Shown: piece by piece, positions 38,468-50,742 of the stretch | Position numbering within the stretch: position 1 is the first letter of the stretch | Layout of the letters: every line of letters starts with the position of its first letter | NCBI RefSeq assembly: GCF_018320785.1 | Contig: NC_054869.1 | Location: 33,148,289-33,212,288 of the forward strand | Direction of reading: 5' to 3' | Length of the DNA: 64,000 nucleotides | Source: Cheilinus undulatus | Taxonomy: Eukaryota; Chordata; Actinopteri; Labriformes; Labridae | The notes under the pieces: generated by a model | What the model was told of the DNA's origin: nothing | The model's database searches: none | What the model saw: the letters and a program-made list of their open reading frames with translations, nothing else | Translations under genes and position numbers: made by a program

Positions 38468-39155
38468 TACATCGCCTATAAAAAGTTTTACCCCCTTGTA
38501 TGTTTTACCCATTTATTGATTTTATAAATCAATCAAGTTCAATATAATTTTTTCGACCCCAAAAATTGCAAAAAAAACCTCTTTAATGTCAAAGTGAAAA
38601 CAGATTTCTGCAAAATAATATCAATTAAACAAAAATATCTAAGGTAAAATAAGAAAACTGCATTAATATTTACCCCCTTTAAAGTGACTGACCTAATTCA
38701 ATAGAAGTCCAGCCAATTGGTGCTAGTAGTCTCACAATTAGGGAAATAGGGATCATCTGAGTACAGGGAATGTGTCTCAAGTAATTATAGTAAAAAGACA
38801 CCTGTCTCTGGAAGGTCAAGTCACTGATAAATCAGTATTCCTGGCTACCATTACACCAGGAAGGAAAAGAACACTCCAAGCAACTCAGAGAAAAGGTTAT
38901 AAAAATGTATAAGTCAGGGGACGGATACAAAAAAAATCCAAAACACTGAACATCCCCCGGACTTCAGTTAAATCCATCATCAAGAAATGGACGGAGAATG
39001 GCACATGTGTAAATATGACTGGATCAGGCTGTCAAACTGAGTGACCGTGCAAGGTGGAGACTACTGAGAGGTCACCTAGACACCTTTGAGTACTCTGAAG
39101 GAGTTACAAGCTTTAGCGGCTAAGATGAGAGACTCTGCATACAACTGTTGCTTGA
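38468..39155 (+). mobile_element. Tc1-like transposon 5' portion, decayed
   Basis: It starts with a Tc1-type end (acatcgcctataaaaagttt). A helix-turn-helix segment of the transposase N-terminus is readable near 38914-39018, with LNIPRTSVKSIIKKW as its core. The frame is broken (a TGA stop near 39041) and the catalytic domain and right end are absent. Confidence 0.65.
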
Positions 39156-39429
39156 GTCAAATTGCAAGCATAGCAAGTAACTAACTACTGCTGTCCTCAT
39201 TTATTTAATACACCCCGCTGTAAGTGTCATGCAGCTAAATGTAGAAACTGAAGCACAAAGTCGTTTGCTTAGAAACTGCATTTCCCCCTCTAACTGTAGT
39301 GTCATGAACTTGCAGAGTGGCATGTTTCAGCCTGTCTCGTCATCAATCGCTTGTCTGAGCTGGGCTGAAGAATGAAAGAATTAAGTTCTTAATGGACAGG
39401 TATGTTTAGATTTTTGTTTTGAAAAAGCA

Positions 39430-40210
39430 TCCAAAGATGCATTGTCCAGATCTGCTAGAAGAAAGGTCCAAAGCACACAACCATGCTGAAGGGTCCATCC
39501 AAAGTCTGCAGGCTTGTGTGGGGGGTGCTGATCAGGCCCATGTTGGAGGAAAGCAGATTCCTGGGATGGGTGTAGGATTTGAGGAGGTTTGATAGATAAG
39601 CACAGACATAGAGGGATTTATAGGTGAAGAGGAGGATTTTGAATGTTGTTTGGTACCTGACCTGGGGTCAGTGATAGGTTGAGGGTTGAGGTTATGTGCT
39701 GCCAAATCTTAAGGCCAGTAACAGAGCTGGCAGTGGAGTTCTGTAAACACTAGATCCTTCCCATGGCTTCACTGAAAACACCAGATGCAGAAGTGGAGCC
39801 TTGTCTTGGGGTCTCTAACACAGTGTCAGGGAGTGATGTCTGGAGTCTGCAGGTGGTAGAGACCAGATTTAGAGAGTGGAGGATGTATGACTGAGATGAG
39901 AGATCAAAGCAACCCGTACCCTGGTGGAAGACGATGTGCAGGTGGAAGCTCTCCAGCTTCCATGAGCAGCACCTTTGGGATCCATAACAACTAGCTCTGT
40001 TTTATAGCTGCTCATCTTTATTAAGCTGAATTACAGTCAGGTTTTTGGACTTAGGATTGAAGCAGTGAAAGATCTGATCAAAAAGAAAAATGTAGATGTG
40101 AAGTGAAACATGCAGCTGTGAGGTAGACCTTAGCTGACTGGCAAGGGATTGGAAGTAGAGCCTGTGATCGTAATTTAGAAAGACAAAATATCTGTGAAGT
40201 AAAAATTATT
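39430..40210. repeat. Probable dispersed repeat, class unknown
   Basis: GC-balanced sequence unlike its AT-rich flanks, with 'agagggatttataggtgaagaggaggattttgaat'-type phrases that I associate with a common fish repeat. No open frame is preserved and no end structure is visible. Confidence 0.3.
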
Positions 40211-40449
40211 CTTGGTTTACTTACTTAAATGGGTATTCTTCGTCAGAAGATCAACAAAGACTGAGTAGACATTTCCCCATGAAAAACAGTCAGTAAAAGT
40301 ATTTTGAGTTCTTGAATGCTAAAATGATAAAATCAACATCCTATCAGTTTTTACATCAAATTCACAGCAAGCAGGTGATATTTTAGCTCAGCATTAAGAC
40401 TGGGAACAGGTGGTAAAAGCTAGCATAGCACAGGAGCAAATGTTTAAGC

Positions 40450-41247
40450 CAGTGTTACTCAACCCCCTTCTCAATCAAAGAGCCAAAATGTTGAAAAAAA
40501 TGCCATCACCAGAGCCACAATCTAAATGGTGAAAAGTGACTAAAATGGGCCAAAAGCTGTAAAAAGGTGGGAAAATGGGGTAAGAGTGGCATTTAATGGC
40601 AAAAAGCAGCTGAAATGGGTGAAAAAATGCAAAGAAGCAGGATAAAAGTGACTAAAAGTGATGAAAAAGGGCAAAAAGTGGCTAAAAGAAATGGTAGAAA
40701 TGGGCTAAAGGTAGCAGAAATTGATTAAAATTGGCCAAAGAAAATTGGGGCTAAGGGGCAACATAGGCATACAATGGAGAAAACCGAGTGAAAAGTGGCA
40801 AAAATGGGTTCAAAGTCAAAAAATTAAGTTACAGGTGGTTAAAACGTGCCAAAAAATTAGTGTAAAGTGACTAGAGTGGGCAAAAAAGCTGTAATGGCAT
40901 TTAATGGCACAAGGCAGCTTAAATGGGCAAAAAATTGCAAAGAAGCAGGATAACAGTGGCAAAAAAGTGGCTAAAAGAAGTGGTAAAAATGGGCTAAAAG
41001 CAGCAGAAATAGATTAAAAGTGGCAAAAAATGTAAAAATTAGGGGAAAAAATAAAGGCTGGCAATTAAGTTTGACCATTAAAACCTACTGTATAAGTGGG
41101 GAAACAAACTGGTTAATGTATCTTGCAATGACAGATTTCTGAGGTCAAAGTTTAAAAGAATAATATTTCAAATTAAGATATAAAAGAGCCACAAATCATC
41201 ACAAAAGAGCCACATATGGCTCAAGAGCCACATGTTGAGTATCCCTG
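40450..41247. mobile_element. hAT-like element with internal duplicated array
   Basis: The left end CAGTGTTACTCAAC and right end GTTGAGTATCCCTG are inverted repeats with three mismatches. The inside is a G/A-rich array of 'aaaaatgggctaaaag' type phrases, and a block of about 300 bp is repeated with an offset near 310-330 bp (compare 40535 with 40866, and 40638 with 40946). The outer subterminal regions both contain 'agagccaca'. There is no transposase. Confidence 0.55.
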
Positions 41248-42469
41248 CTCTATGCTGTGATGGCAGATGATCTAACGAAAGTTATAACTTACACTGAGTC
41301 TTGAGGTAACCCTTGCTACTGGAGATGCTATGTTGCTGTTTTGTTTCAACATCTTCTCTACAAATTTGAAAAATGGCATCCCAGAAGTTCATAAATCAAC
41401 ACGAATTATTTAATTTAAGCATAAATGTGTTATTTTAAATGGTGAAGTGTTCCTGTTAGACTGGAAAATTGGTTATCATTTATGAACCTAGATTTGTGAG
41501 GCACAGCATAACCTGAAGGGTGAGCCAGGGGGATGTTTGGCATTTTAGTTTGAAATTTAAACTTTTTATAACTCTTTTTATATTTCTCTCCTTTTCAAAA
41601 TTTTGTTTGCTTTAGTACAGATTTGCTTTTAATATTTGCATGGGAGGCAAGGCAAAAACAGAACAAAAATAAGAAAAAATGAGAGCACATAAAATATAAC
41701 TGTATACAACTTTAAGTAGATGAAAGAATCCAGCTGAAAACTGTAATAAATCATTGTAAATGTTTTCCAGGCAGTACTAATCTCTTTTGCCTGAAAGCAC
41801 TTTAAAACAAAAGAAGAGAAGAGGCCGATTCAGGGACTAACACCCCAACTGTGAGAGGGCTCGAGGGGTTAAAGCTCACAGGGGTTAGGGATCATTAAGG
41901 GCATCTGTGGGCTGACGGGTTGACGGGAAACAACAAGAAAGAAATGACAGGAGTGAAGTCTGTACACTTTGGACTATTTGAGTTAAATGGAGGTTTACAT
42001 TTACTTTTCCAATCATACTGAGCATGTGAGTGTATGTATGCGCCTACACAGGCATGTGTCAGCATCCTCTCACAGCGTGACCGGCAGAAACAGTCAGCTG
42101 TAGCTCTTTGTCTCTGCCTTTCCAGTAAAACTAATCCTGACTGGAATCTGGGACTGTTAGGGATGGAGAGGCAGGAGGAACAACTGTGAGTGTTCAAGAC
42201 AAGATTCAGAGTCTGTAAGACAAGACTCAGAGTCTGTTAAAAGTGCTGTCATACTACATTAAAATTAAGACTTTGATTCTGGTCACAGGCACTTGTTTAG
42301 ATACTCTACTGAATTTACTGACCAACCTTTTGTTCGTAGCTGTGGGATTTTATTCATTTATCTTGTTCAGTTTGTTTCTTATTGTTTTAATCTTGAAAAG
42401 CACCGTAATGAGTGTGGAAAGTGCTCAGTGAACAAAGATTATTATTGCTGCACACAGACACTAGTTAAT

Positions 42470-43270
42470 AGGGCTTGAGCACTGAACCTTGGAGCCAGGA
42501 CCCTATTGAAAAGCTATTACCATTCGGTTAAAGTAAACGCTTAAAATGACTGAAAAGTCACCAAAACCTTGAAGAAAATTGTGCCCCATGAGAAATTTAT
42601 GTTTCTCCTGGTTTCATGCAAGTCCATTGCACAGGGGCCCCAAACATCTCTTAGGGGACTGGTAAGAGCTACATGCATGAACATTGGTACAAATATGTAT
42701 CATGATGAGATGAAAAATGTCTCTTAAAGCCATTCCTCTGAAAATTTACAGGAACTGTCCAACAAACAACCTTTGGCCAAATCAAAAGTGCCCCCTAACA
42801 GGAAGTCACGCTACTTCTTTATTCCTCTTACTGTATTGAACCCATCAAGCTCAGATTTGGAAATGAAGTCCTCAATTTGTCTTTACAACACTGACATGTT
42901 TCATTAACTAACACCTCAGTGGCGATGGCAAGCATTTCAATATCTCGCCAGTTACACAGGGAGTTGGTGTAACACTTCTATGAAACATCAGATTTCATTC
43001 AAATATGGCATGTATGATTCAAGTCTGCTCCTCTACATGATCAAAGATTAAATTCTTGGTTTTGCTGTAGTGCCACCTGCTGTGAGAAGCCATTAACACC
43101 TCTTAGCATTAAACATCCCATCTTCATTGAGTTTTATAATAAATATCAGTCTTGGCCTGATCATATCCACACATAGCATCTTGCTTTGTCATACTACCAT
43201 CTACTGTTGAGAGCCAGTACTGCCTCATATATAAAGTGCATTTTTGATGTATTGACAGTCCTGGGATGAT
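42470..43270. repeat. Dispersed repeat fragment ('gggcttgagcactgaac' type)
   Basis: It opens with 'gggcttgagcactgaacctt' then 'ggaccctattgaaaagct', resembling the start of an abundant fish repeat (GGCCCGAGCACCGA...). Phrases such as 'tgccacctgctgtgag' follow. No coding sequence is present. The assignment rests on recognition of the opening only. Confidence 0.4.
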
Positions 43271-43386
43271 CTAAATGGACTCTCAGAGGAGTAAGTCACC
43301 TTAATCGGTGGCCTCCAACATCAAATCAGTTCATCATTGAGTTAGAGTGGACATTTGAGAAAAACTTGAAGAAAGACCCTAACCTG

Positions 43387-43930
43387 GCACGCCAGATGGA
43401 GTTGTTTCACACATGCATCTGGTAAACCACTCATAGACAGCATTTGGGAAAGGGGAGAGCCTTTGAAAAAAAACTCAGAGGGGGATTCGATGAATGTTCT
43501 GTCTGCCACATCTTTACGGGCCAATCAGAGCAACAAAACACGTGACGTAGCCGCTACCGAGTTACACCCCATACCGAGGAGTAAACTCCACAGAAAATGC
43601 ATAACGCAAACCATGGCGACTGTAGACATGTCAGTACACGACTTTGGTCGTTTCTGAAAAGAAAACAACTGTTCTTTGTTCTTCTTTTAACGAAGAAATG
43701 TCATCAAGTTCTGATAAAACTGGTGCTTTAGCAGCATCCACGCTAATGTCTACCGGCATAACTGCAGTGGCCCCTTGTTGCTGCTTGCTTACATCACAAC
43801 TCCGCCGCGCCCGAAAGTACTGCCCCTCATCGCTGATTGGTCCTGTCATTTTCCAACCAGGCCCAAATGGGAGCTTTGCAAGATGAATTTGTCAGTGAGA
43901 AACATGGAAACGAGCGAATCCATTTGCTTT
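43387..43930 (-). repeat. Three-copy repeat, copy 2 (reverse)
   Basis: Reverse-complement match to 14716-15220 and 45895-46382. It keeps the peptide frame ELDDISSLKEEQRT (about 43669-43712, minus) with nine more codons upstream than copy 1, which has an in-frame 27-nt deletion. The CCAAT box and the 'acgtcacgtgttttgttgctc' block are kept; the CRE-like site is changed to TGATGTAA. The splice donor seen in copy 1 is not preserved. Confidence 0.6.
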
Positions 43931-44081
43931 ACAAGCTATAATACACTATTTTGAACTCAAGTGTTTGTGGGAATGACAACTGATTGGCAGTTTTGCATGA
44001 CTTTTCATCATCCACCAGAAATGAAAAGTGACATGTAGGAGTCTTACAATAATTTTGACAAGCTAATAGTTATTATTACCT

Positions 44082-44750
44082 CTGCCAAGGAGGTTATGTG
44101 TTCGGGTGGGTTTGTTCTTTTGTTAGTTTGTTAGCAACATAACTCAAAAAGTCAGGGATTGATTTTCATGAAATTTTCAGGAAATGTCAGAAATGGCATA
44201 AGAAAGAACTGATTAGATTTTGGGACTAATCCGGATTACCATCTGGATCCAGGAATTTTTTAAAGGATTCTTTACTTTTGGGAGATAGGGCTAATGGCGG
44301 AGGTCTGCGCTGTTACCACTTTACACCAGGAGAATCCCAGCAGCATGTTTTGGTGTTTCTATGCAAAGTTTTGGAGTTTATAGAGTTTGAAAGACGCATG
44401 CCGGTCAAGAAGACGAGTCGGAGCGTAACACAGAGAAAGACAGAGAATTGCAGCGAGAATACTCACAATGCTGGGAGGAATAGAGGAATATTCACCCTCT
44501 GCAAAGACTTTCGGTCGTCCGGTGAGACCATGGGTGCTTCCGCCATGACAGTCTACATGGAGCGAAGCCAACACTTTGCCTCACTGTGTTTCCACCCCAT
44601 CTGGGAGGAAGTAATCAGCAAATTAGATTTTGCGAGTGATCCGGATCACCGTCTGGATCCAGGAATGTTTTTAAAGGATTCTTCACTATTGGGAGATAGG
44701 GCTAACGGTGGAGGTCTGCACTCTCTGAGTGCTTTTCTAGTTTATACTAT
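44082..44750 (+). repeat. 'AAGGAGGTTATGTG' dispersed repeat, copy C
   Basis: The longest copy. The 'ctggatccaggaattttt...ggagatagggctaa' block occurs twice (about 44240-44297 and 44651-44707), flanking about 350 bp that is shared with copy B but absent from copy A. The 168-codon open frame at 44278-44784 is internal to the repeat. Confidence 0.6.
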
Positions 44751-45551
44751 TTTAGAACACCTCATCATAAAAATAGATTCTTAAGCATTCAAAAAATCGA
44801 AATATAGGCTTCAACTTATAAATCACTTCATGATAATATTACAGCATATTCGTATCAAATCTTTGTGTGTGTTGTTTTAATATGTATGTTTTGCCAAGTT
44901 TCTTTTAATTGTCTTTCATGCTCGTGGTGTTTCATTGTGGTGAATATGTTGTTATGATCTTATCCAGGACTGTTGGCAAAAAAGTGTATCCTCCTGAATT
45001 TTTAACCCTAATGTAATGCATGTTAAGCCTAACTGTAATTCAATGTGCAATAACAGTTTTATGTTATGCTATAAACCTCCTATTACCACATCTCATTAAC
45101 ACAACTGTTTGAGTTTGAGGCCTTTAAATCTGCTGCTCTGCACATCCAAACATCAGCCACACGATCCAGCCTTTGGGGGTATGTTTCCCTCAGTGTGTGT
45201 GTGTTTCATGCCACATTCCTGTGATGCAAAGCGGCGGAAAGGGCAGTGGCCCCACTTCACCAGAGGTGCAAGAGGGGATGGAGCGTAGAGTGATTGATGG
45301 CCAAGGGGGAGAAGGCCAAATGATGGGCTGAGCAGGTGGAACATCACCAAAAAGACAGGATGTATCGGCTCTCTGAACAAGGTGCCTGACGGTGAAATAC
45401 AACAATGTCCAGACAGCAAAATGTTGAATATTGGGTTCTTGTTTTCCAGATGTGTTTTTCTAGGAACTAAAGTTTAGAGCTTATTTTCATGAACAGCAGT
45501 TAAATTTGAGACACCAGTCTCATCACAGCAATCCTTTAGGAGCGTTTAGGT

Positions 45552-45890
45552 AGGTAGCCTTTATTGTCCCACAGAGAAAATTGCTCTGTCTCTATAGACA
45601 CTTGGACATGATACATCCGATTAAAGGCTTACAAACACATGAGCAAACAGTGAAAACGTGACATAAATGCAGGGCTAGGTATGAAGTAGGCATAGTTGAT
45701 GATTACCATGGGAGGTTACTAAAAGCTGCCATCACAGAAGGAACAAAACTCTTACTGATAGGAAAGTTCTTCTCAACTTCTACATCCTGTATCTGCAGCC
45801 TGATAGCAGTGGTGTGAAGGGTGGCTGGGTGGGGAAAATGAGCAGTGATGGAGTTCTAGATCTTATTTTATTAAGCAATTTACAGGTAAA
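45552..45890 (-). repeat. LINE 3' fragment, minus orientation
   Basis: It opens with 'gcctttattgtcccacagag', the reverse complement of a Rex1-type LINE tail, and continues into 'ctacatcctgtatctgcagcctgatagcag'. The 3' region only; no reverse transcriptase domain. Confidence 0.4.
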
Positions 45891-45894
45891 CTAA

Positions 45895-46382
45895 CCTTGC
45901 AAAGCAGATGAATATGCCCGTTTCCGTGTTCCTCACTGGCAAATCCATCTTGCAAAGCTCCTGCCTGAACCATTTGTGACAGGACCAATCAGCTTCGAGG
46001 GGCAGTACTTTTGGGTGCAGCGGAGTCATGATGTAAGCAAGCAGCAACAAGAGGCTGATGCAATTATGGCGGAAGAGAAATTAGCTATGCTGCTAAAACA
46101 CCAGTTTTTCAGAACTTGATGGCATTTCTTCGTTAAAAGAAGAACAAACAGTATTGAGTTGTTTTCTTTTCAAAAACGTGTACTGACATGTCTACAGTCG
46201 CCATGGTTCACGTTATGCAGTCCTGATGGAGTTTACTCCTTTGGTAGGTGTGCAGCTTGGTAGCAGCCACGCCACGTGTTTTGTTGCTCTGATTGGTCCA
46301 TAAAGATGTGACAGACAAAATGTTCCTCAAAGGCTCTCCCCTTTCCTAAACGCTGTCATTAATCTGGCATGCCAGGTTACAG
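45895..46382 (+). repeat. Three-copy repeat, copy 3
   Basis: Same strand as copy 1. The ATG-GCG-GAA-GAG start (46063) and SLKEEQ coding remain, but a stop arises in frame before the peptide because of small indels. The CCAAT box is kept; the CRE-like site is TGATGTAA. It ends in 'ggcatgccaggttacagg', matching the end of copy 2. Confidence 0.6.
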
Positions 46383-47140
46383 GTAAACACTTTGGAAAGA
46401 CAAAAATTGGTGTGATATTATTTTGATATAATGCATTATAATATGGAGAGTTCTATTCGACTAGATAAAAGGCTGGATATTACATTGCAGACGTTGCAGT
46501 ACTGTAAAGCTTCCTATTCCTATGTGCAGTTTAGACTGTGCAGAAATTGGCATGCAGGTTTTGGTAAATGAGACAAGTAAATAAAATTTGGTTTCTTGGA
46601 CTTCCATAATTGTTGTTGTTGTGCTACAGAAACAGGTATCACTGTTCAGTCTTTTCTGGTCATGTTTTGAAGTTTAAAATGTTTGCATTATGACAACTAG
46701 AAATGGGAATCACATGATAGTTCATGATACAGATATGATATACTGAGCTCACAATATCAATAAGGCAATATTGTGATTCTGGTATAGAAGTCCCAGCTCC
46801 ATAAAAGGTGGGACATTGGTTTAAATGGGAACCTAAACAGAATACAGTGAATCTTTTTCAATTATTCCCTGCAATGTAGCGTCAGTGTCTCTCAGCATGC
46901 CTCATGCTTCAGCTTCTTTTCGTTGCTGCTTTCTTTGCACATTTACTTCTGTTCATGTAACCCTCATTCATGCCATAACATAAGGAGTCATCAGTAGCAG
47001 TAGGGAAGTAGTCCGTCTTTTTTAAAGAAAATATCCATATTTGTCACCTGCCATCATATACTTCTGTAACTTCAGTGAGGCCAGGAGTGCATTCCTTTAT
47101 CAATATTTGAATCCCATGTAACACTATAGAAGCTTCCAGA

Positions 47141-48579
47141 GGGGTATTCCATGAAAGTGGATAAAGGGTTAAGCCTGACTCTTTTCGGTTAGTCCGGCTT
47201 ATTTTAGTAGGACTTTCATTCCATCAACATGGCTAATTTGAGTCATGGAATGGGTTTCCATGGCCTAGCAGCTGCATCCAAGCCATACATCACCAAGTGC
47301 AATGCAAAGCGTCAGATGCAGTGGTGTAAAGCACACTGCCACTGCACTCTAGAGCAGTGGAGACGCGTTCTCTGGAGTGAAGAATCGCGCTTCTCCACCT
47401 GGCAATCTGATGGATGAGTCTGGGTTTGGCAGTTGCCAGGAGAACGATACTTGTCTGACTGCACTGAGCCAAGTGTAAAGTTTGGTGGAGGGGGGATTAT
47501 GGTGTGGGGTTGTTTTTCAGGAGCTGGACTTGGCCCCTTAGTTCCAGTGGAAGGAACTCTGAATGCTTCAGCATACCAAAAGGTTTTGGACAACACCATG
47601 TTCCCAACTTTGTGGGAACAGTCTGGGGATGGCCCCTTCCTGTTCCAACATGACTGTGCACCAGTGCACAAAGCAAGGTCCATAAAGACATGGATGAGAG
47701 AGTTTGGTGTGGATGAACTTGACTGGCCTGCACAGAGTCCTGACCTCAACCTGATAGAACACCTTTGGGATGAATTAGAGCGAAGACTGAGAGCCAGGCC
47801 TTCTCGTCCAACATCAGTGTGTGACCTCACAAATGTGCTTCTGGAAGAATGGTCAAAAATTCCCATGAACACACTCCTAAACCTTAAGGAAAGCCTTCCC
47901 AGAGGAGTTGAAGCTGTTATAGCTGCAAAGGGTGGACCAACATCATATTAAACCCTATGGATTAAGAATGGGATGTCACTGAAGTTCAAACGTGAGTCAA
48001 GGCAGGTGAGTGAATACTTTTGGCAATATAGTGTAGATGGCTAGATTGATAAATAGATAGAAACTAATGAAAAACACATGTATAAATATCAACTAGCAAC
48101 ATGACATGAACATTGTAGAACAGTAAAATAACACACAAAGCAATCCCAGAAGGCCCTGCCCCAGGTGACTGCTGGATCACCACAGTAGGACTGTATAAAT
48201 GCCTTTAATCCACCATTTCTTGACAATAGCATCCTCTTTTATTTGTTAATAGTGGAAAATGTTGCCATTTTTGGTCAAAACTTGTTCACCTTCCTCCTAA
48301 AACTCTTAAATATATGTTGTTTGGTCACGGAAATGTCCTCGGCTCACGTTTTCACATTTAGTATCCTCTTTTCAACTATTGATTGATTTGGGGTTCATAA
48401 TCATCCCATGCACGAGCACACATGCTGATTGTTTAAGCCAGACTGGAGTTAGCTGTGCTCAGATGCAGCTGAGTCACGTTTGTGGAACGAGTTGAGGCCT
48501 AAGTCGGAGTTGTAGCTAGGTCAAGTCAGGTTAATTCAGGAAAGCTCAGCCTTCGTTAGCTACTTTGATGGAATACCCC
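47141..48579. mobile_element. Outer inverted-repeat element containing a Tc1 copy
   Basis: GGGGTATTCCAT at 47141 and ATGGAATACCCC at 48568 form a perfect 12-bp inverted pair; both inner flanks contain a related 'gcctgact / agtcaggtt' phrase. Between them lies the Tc1 fragment (47229-48035). The simplest reading is a non-autonomous element that received a Tc1 insertion. The class of the outer element is unknown. Confidence 0.5.
47229..48035 (+). pseudogene. Tc1-like transposase, 5'-truncated with one stop codon
   Basis: One reading frame runs 47229-47951 with a single TGA at 47415 within SDG*VWVW, where CGA (Arg) is usual, so CpG decay is likely. The catalytic region is otherwise continuous: second Asp in QHDCAPVH and Glu in [10 protein letters not shown] are 34 residues apart (D34E). 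The first catalytic position reads WSEESRF instead of the usual WSDESRF, so Asp is replaced by Glu. The N-terminal DNA-binding domain is missing. A Tc1 right end ('cttttggcaatatagtgta') closes the copy at 48035. It is not expected to be active. Confidence 0.85.
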
Positions 48580-50201
48580 CGGTCAGCTATTCTAAGCTAA
48601 GCCTTAAAGTGAGCAGTCATCAAACTCAAAACTTACGGTCATGAGAGGGAAAGAGTGAGAGGAGAAAAACAGATAAAAGTCAACAGTACTATCTAAAAAT
48701 AAACTCTCCGCCCTGTTAATGACATAAATGTGTCTTTCTGCTTCCTCTCCTTGATAACATCTCTCTGCTCGGACTGTAAACAACACAATTATGGATGTAA
48801 ACACATTCAGGACCTCAGCTGGTGACAATAAGACATTAATATCCTCCTGTGGTGTGATGCACGTCGTTGCACGTTTCAGTCTCGCTGCTGCCAATCAGTC
48901 TGGACTTCCCTGTATGACATCCACCTTCCTTTCCCCTGAAGGTCATGATCTCATCCTGCTCCAAAAACGATAACGATCTTAATCACCCCACAGAGAACAG
49001 CTCTGAACCCCCCCACACACATTTTCATTTCACATTCTCTCTGGACACAGAGAAAATATCAACACTTGGAGGCTTGGCCTACTTTCTCTGATGTGGGCCA
49101 AGGTCCCAGCCCTCACCTTTGTCCTACATGAGAGCGCTGAGCTCAGGAGAAGACGTCAAGGCTTTTAGAACAGCAAAACTTTCATCACAAGTCTCACAAT
49201 AACATTTGCAGCCATTTGACTTTTCTATGGAACCAAAAGTCGTGCATCATTAAAACAAAAGACTGGATTACTTTGGAAAGACTGTGACTGCCAACAGCAA
49301 AAACTCTGCCAGATCTTTGTTTTATGACAGAAGAGAAAGTTCATCCTCCTCCTGACAAACTGATTACGTTTTGTGTGTCCATAATGTACAAAGCACTTCA
49401 CTTCTCCCAAAGAAATGGCACTAATTTACGATGCAGCTTTCGCCATTTTGTCTCCTTCCGCCATGCACTGATATCCTCTGATCAGCTGTGTGGGTATGCA
49501 GGCTTCTACAGGAATAATAACACCACACCAAGCTTAACAAAGATAACATGAGCGATATTGACTTACCTGGTGGTGTAGGTGTGGAAAATACAAACCCATG
49601 CTCAGGATCTCTCCTATTACCTCTCTGAGCTAGTAATAAACACCAGAGCAGCTTCCACAGAAATCACTGGAGGTTAAAGCCACTACTATAACCAAGTACC
49701 TCTTACGACTCAACTTCAAAATCCTTTAGTATCCCTTTAATCCTGCACTTTTAAGGGCCTTTATATGTTCTTCAGTCAATCAGCTATAATTGTATCTGAT
49801 TAACCATCTGTGTGTGACTGTATTGTTATGGGGTTCATATCATAATGTGAGTTAGGACTGATTCCCACTCCTATTATCATCAGTGCAGTTCTTAATAGAG
49901 TTCACAATGTGAAATATTCAGGCCTGTCAAGAGTAATTGTAATCAATTAAGGTCCATAATTAGTGCATTAACTTTATCAAAAGCATCATTAATTACATGC
50001 TTTAAAGTCTGTTTCAACACACTTTGGTTAAACCAATGTAGCGTCCCCCTGCAGCCACAGCGATGTAAAATAGGGCACCACTGCCCCTTAATGCCTCATT
50101 TTACTTAAAAAAAAAAAAAACCTCAGACAGCTCAGTAGACAAGTCAAAAGTCATCTGCACCATGTTATCAGACATTTACTTATTTTTTTTACTGTTCACA
50201 C

Positions 50202-50742
50202 CAGTGTTAATTTTGGAAGCTATTTTTAATTTAAGTCTTAGTTTTAGTCTTTAAATGAAATGCATTTCAGATTTAGTCACATTTTAGTCATTTCTATTCT
50301 TTTAGTTTTAGTCGACGAAAACTCAAAACATTTAAGTCTGGTTTTAGTCTATAAAAATTACTCACATTTTAGTCTTTACTTTTAGTCCAAGCATTTATTT
50401 TCCTGCCTAAATCTGGTACCAAAATCACGGTAGTGTGATCTATGCACTTTGCAAGACCTGTGGTCCCTGCTTTCTACAGCTGGGAGGCAGAATTGCTACA
50501 GCTGCATTGTTTTACGGCAGATTAACCTACAGTGGAGAAATATCACAGATTTTGAATTTCCAACGAAAACTACAGTACATTTTAGTCTAGTTTTGGTCAT
50601 CTTGACAAAAACTAAACTTAGTTTGTCAGTTTTAGTCACCACAGATCTATTTTTGTTAGTCTTAGTCTAGTTTTTGTCATAGAAAAAAAGGCTGTCGACC
50701 AACATTATTAGTCATAGTTTTAGTCGATAAAATAAACACTTG
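50202..50742. mobile_element. Non-autonomous DNA element with 'ttttagtc' internal repeats
   Basis: The left CAGTGTTAATTTTG and right (reverse complement CAAGTGTTTATTTT) are diverged inverted ends. The interior has many TTTTAGTC phrases in direct and inverted form ('agttttagtcgac' and 'gtcgaccaac'). It carries no protein. Confidence 0.5.

Noticed and set aside
47312..47872. 186-codon open frame on the minus strand
   Set aside because: It is the antisense shadow of the Tc1 transposase at 47229-47951.
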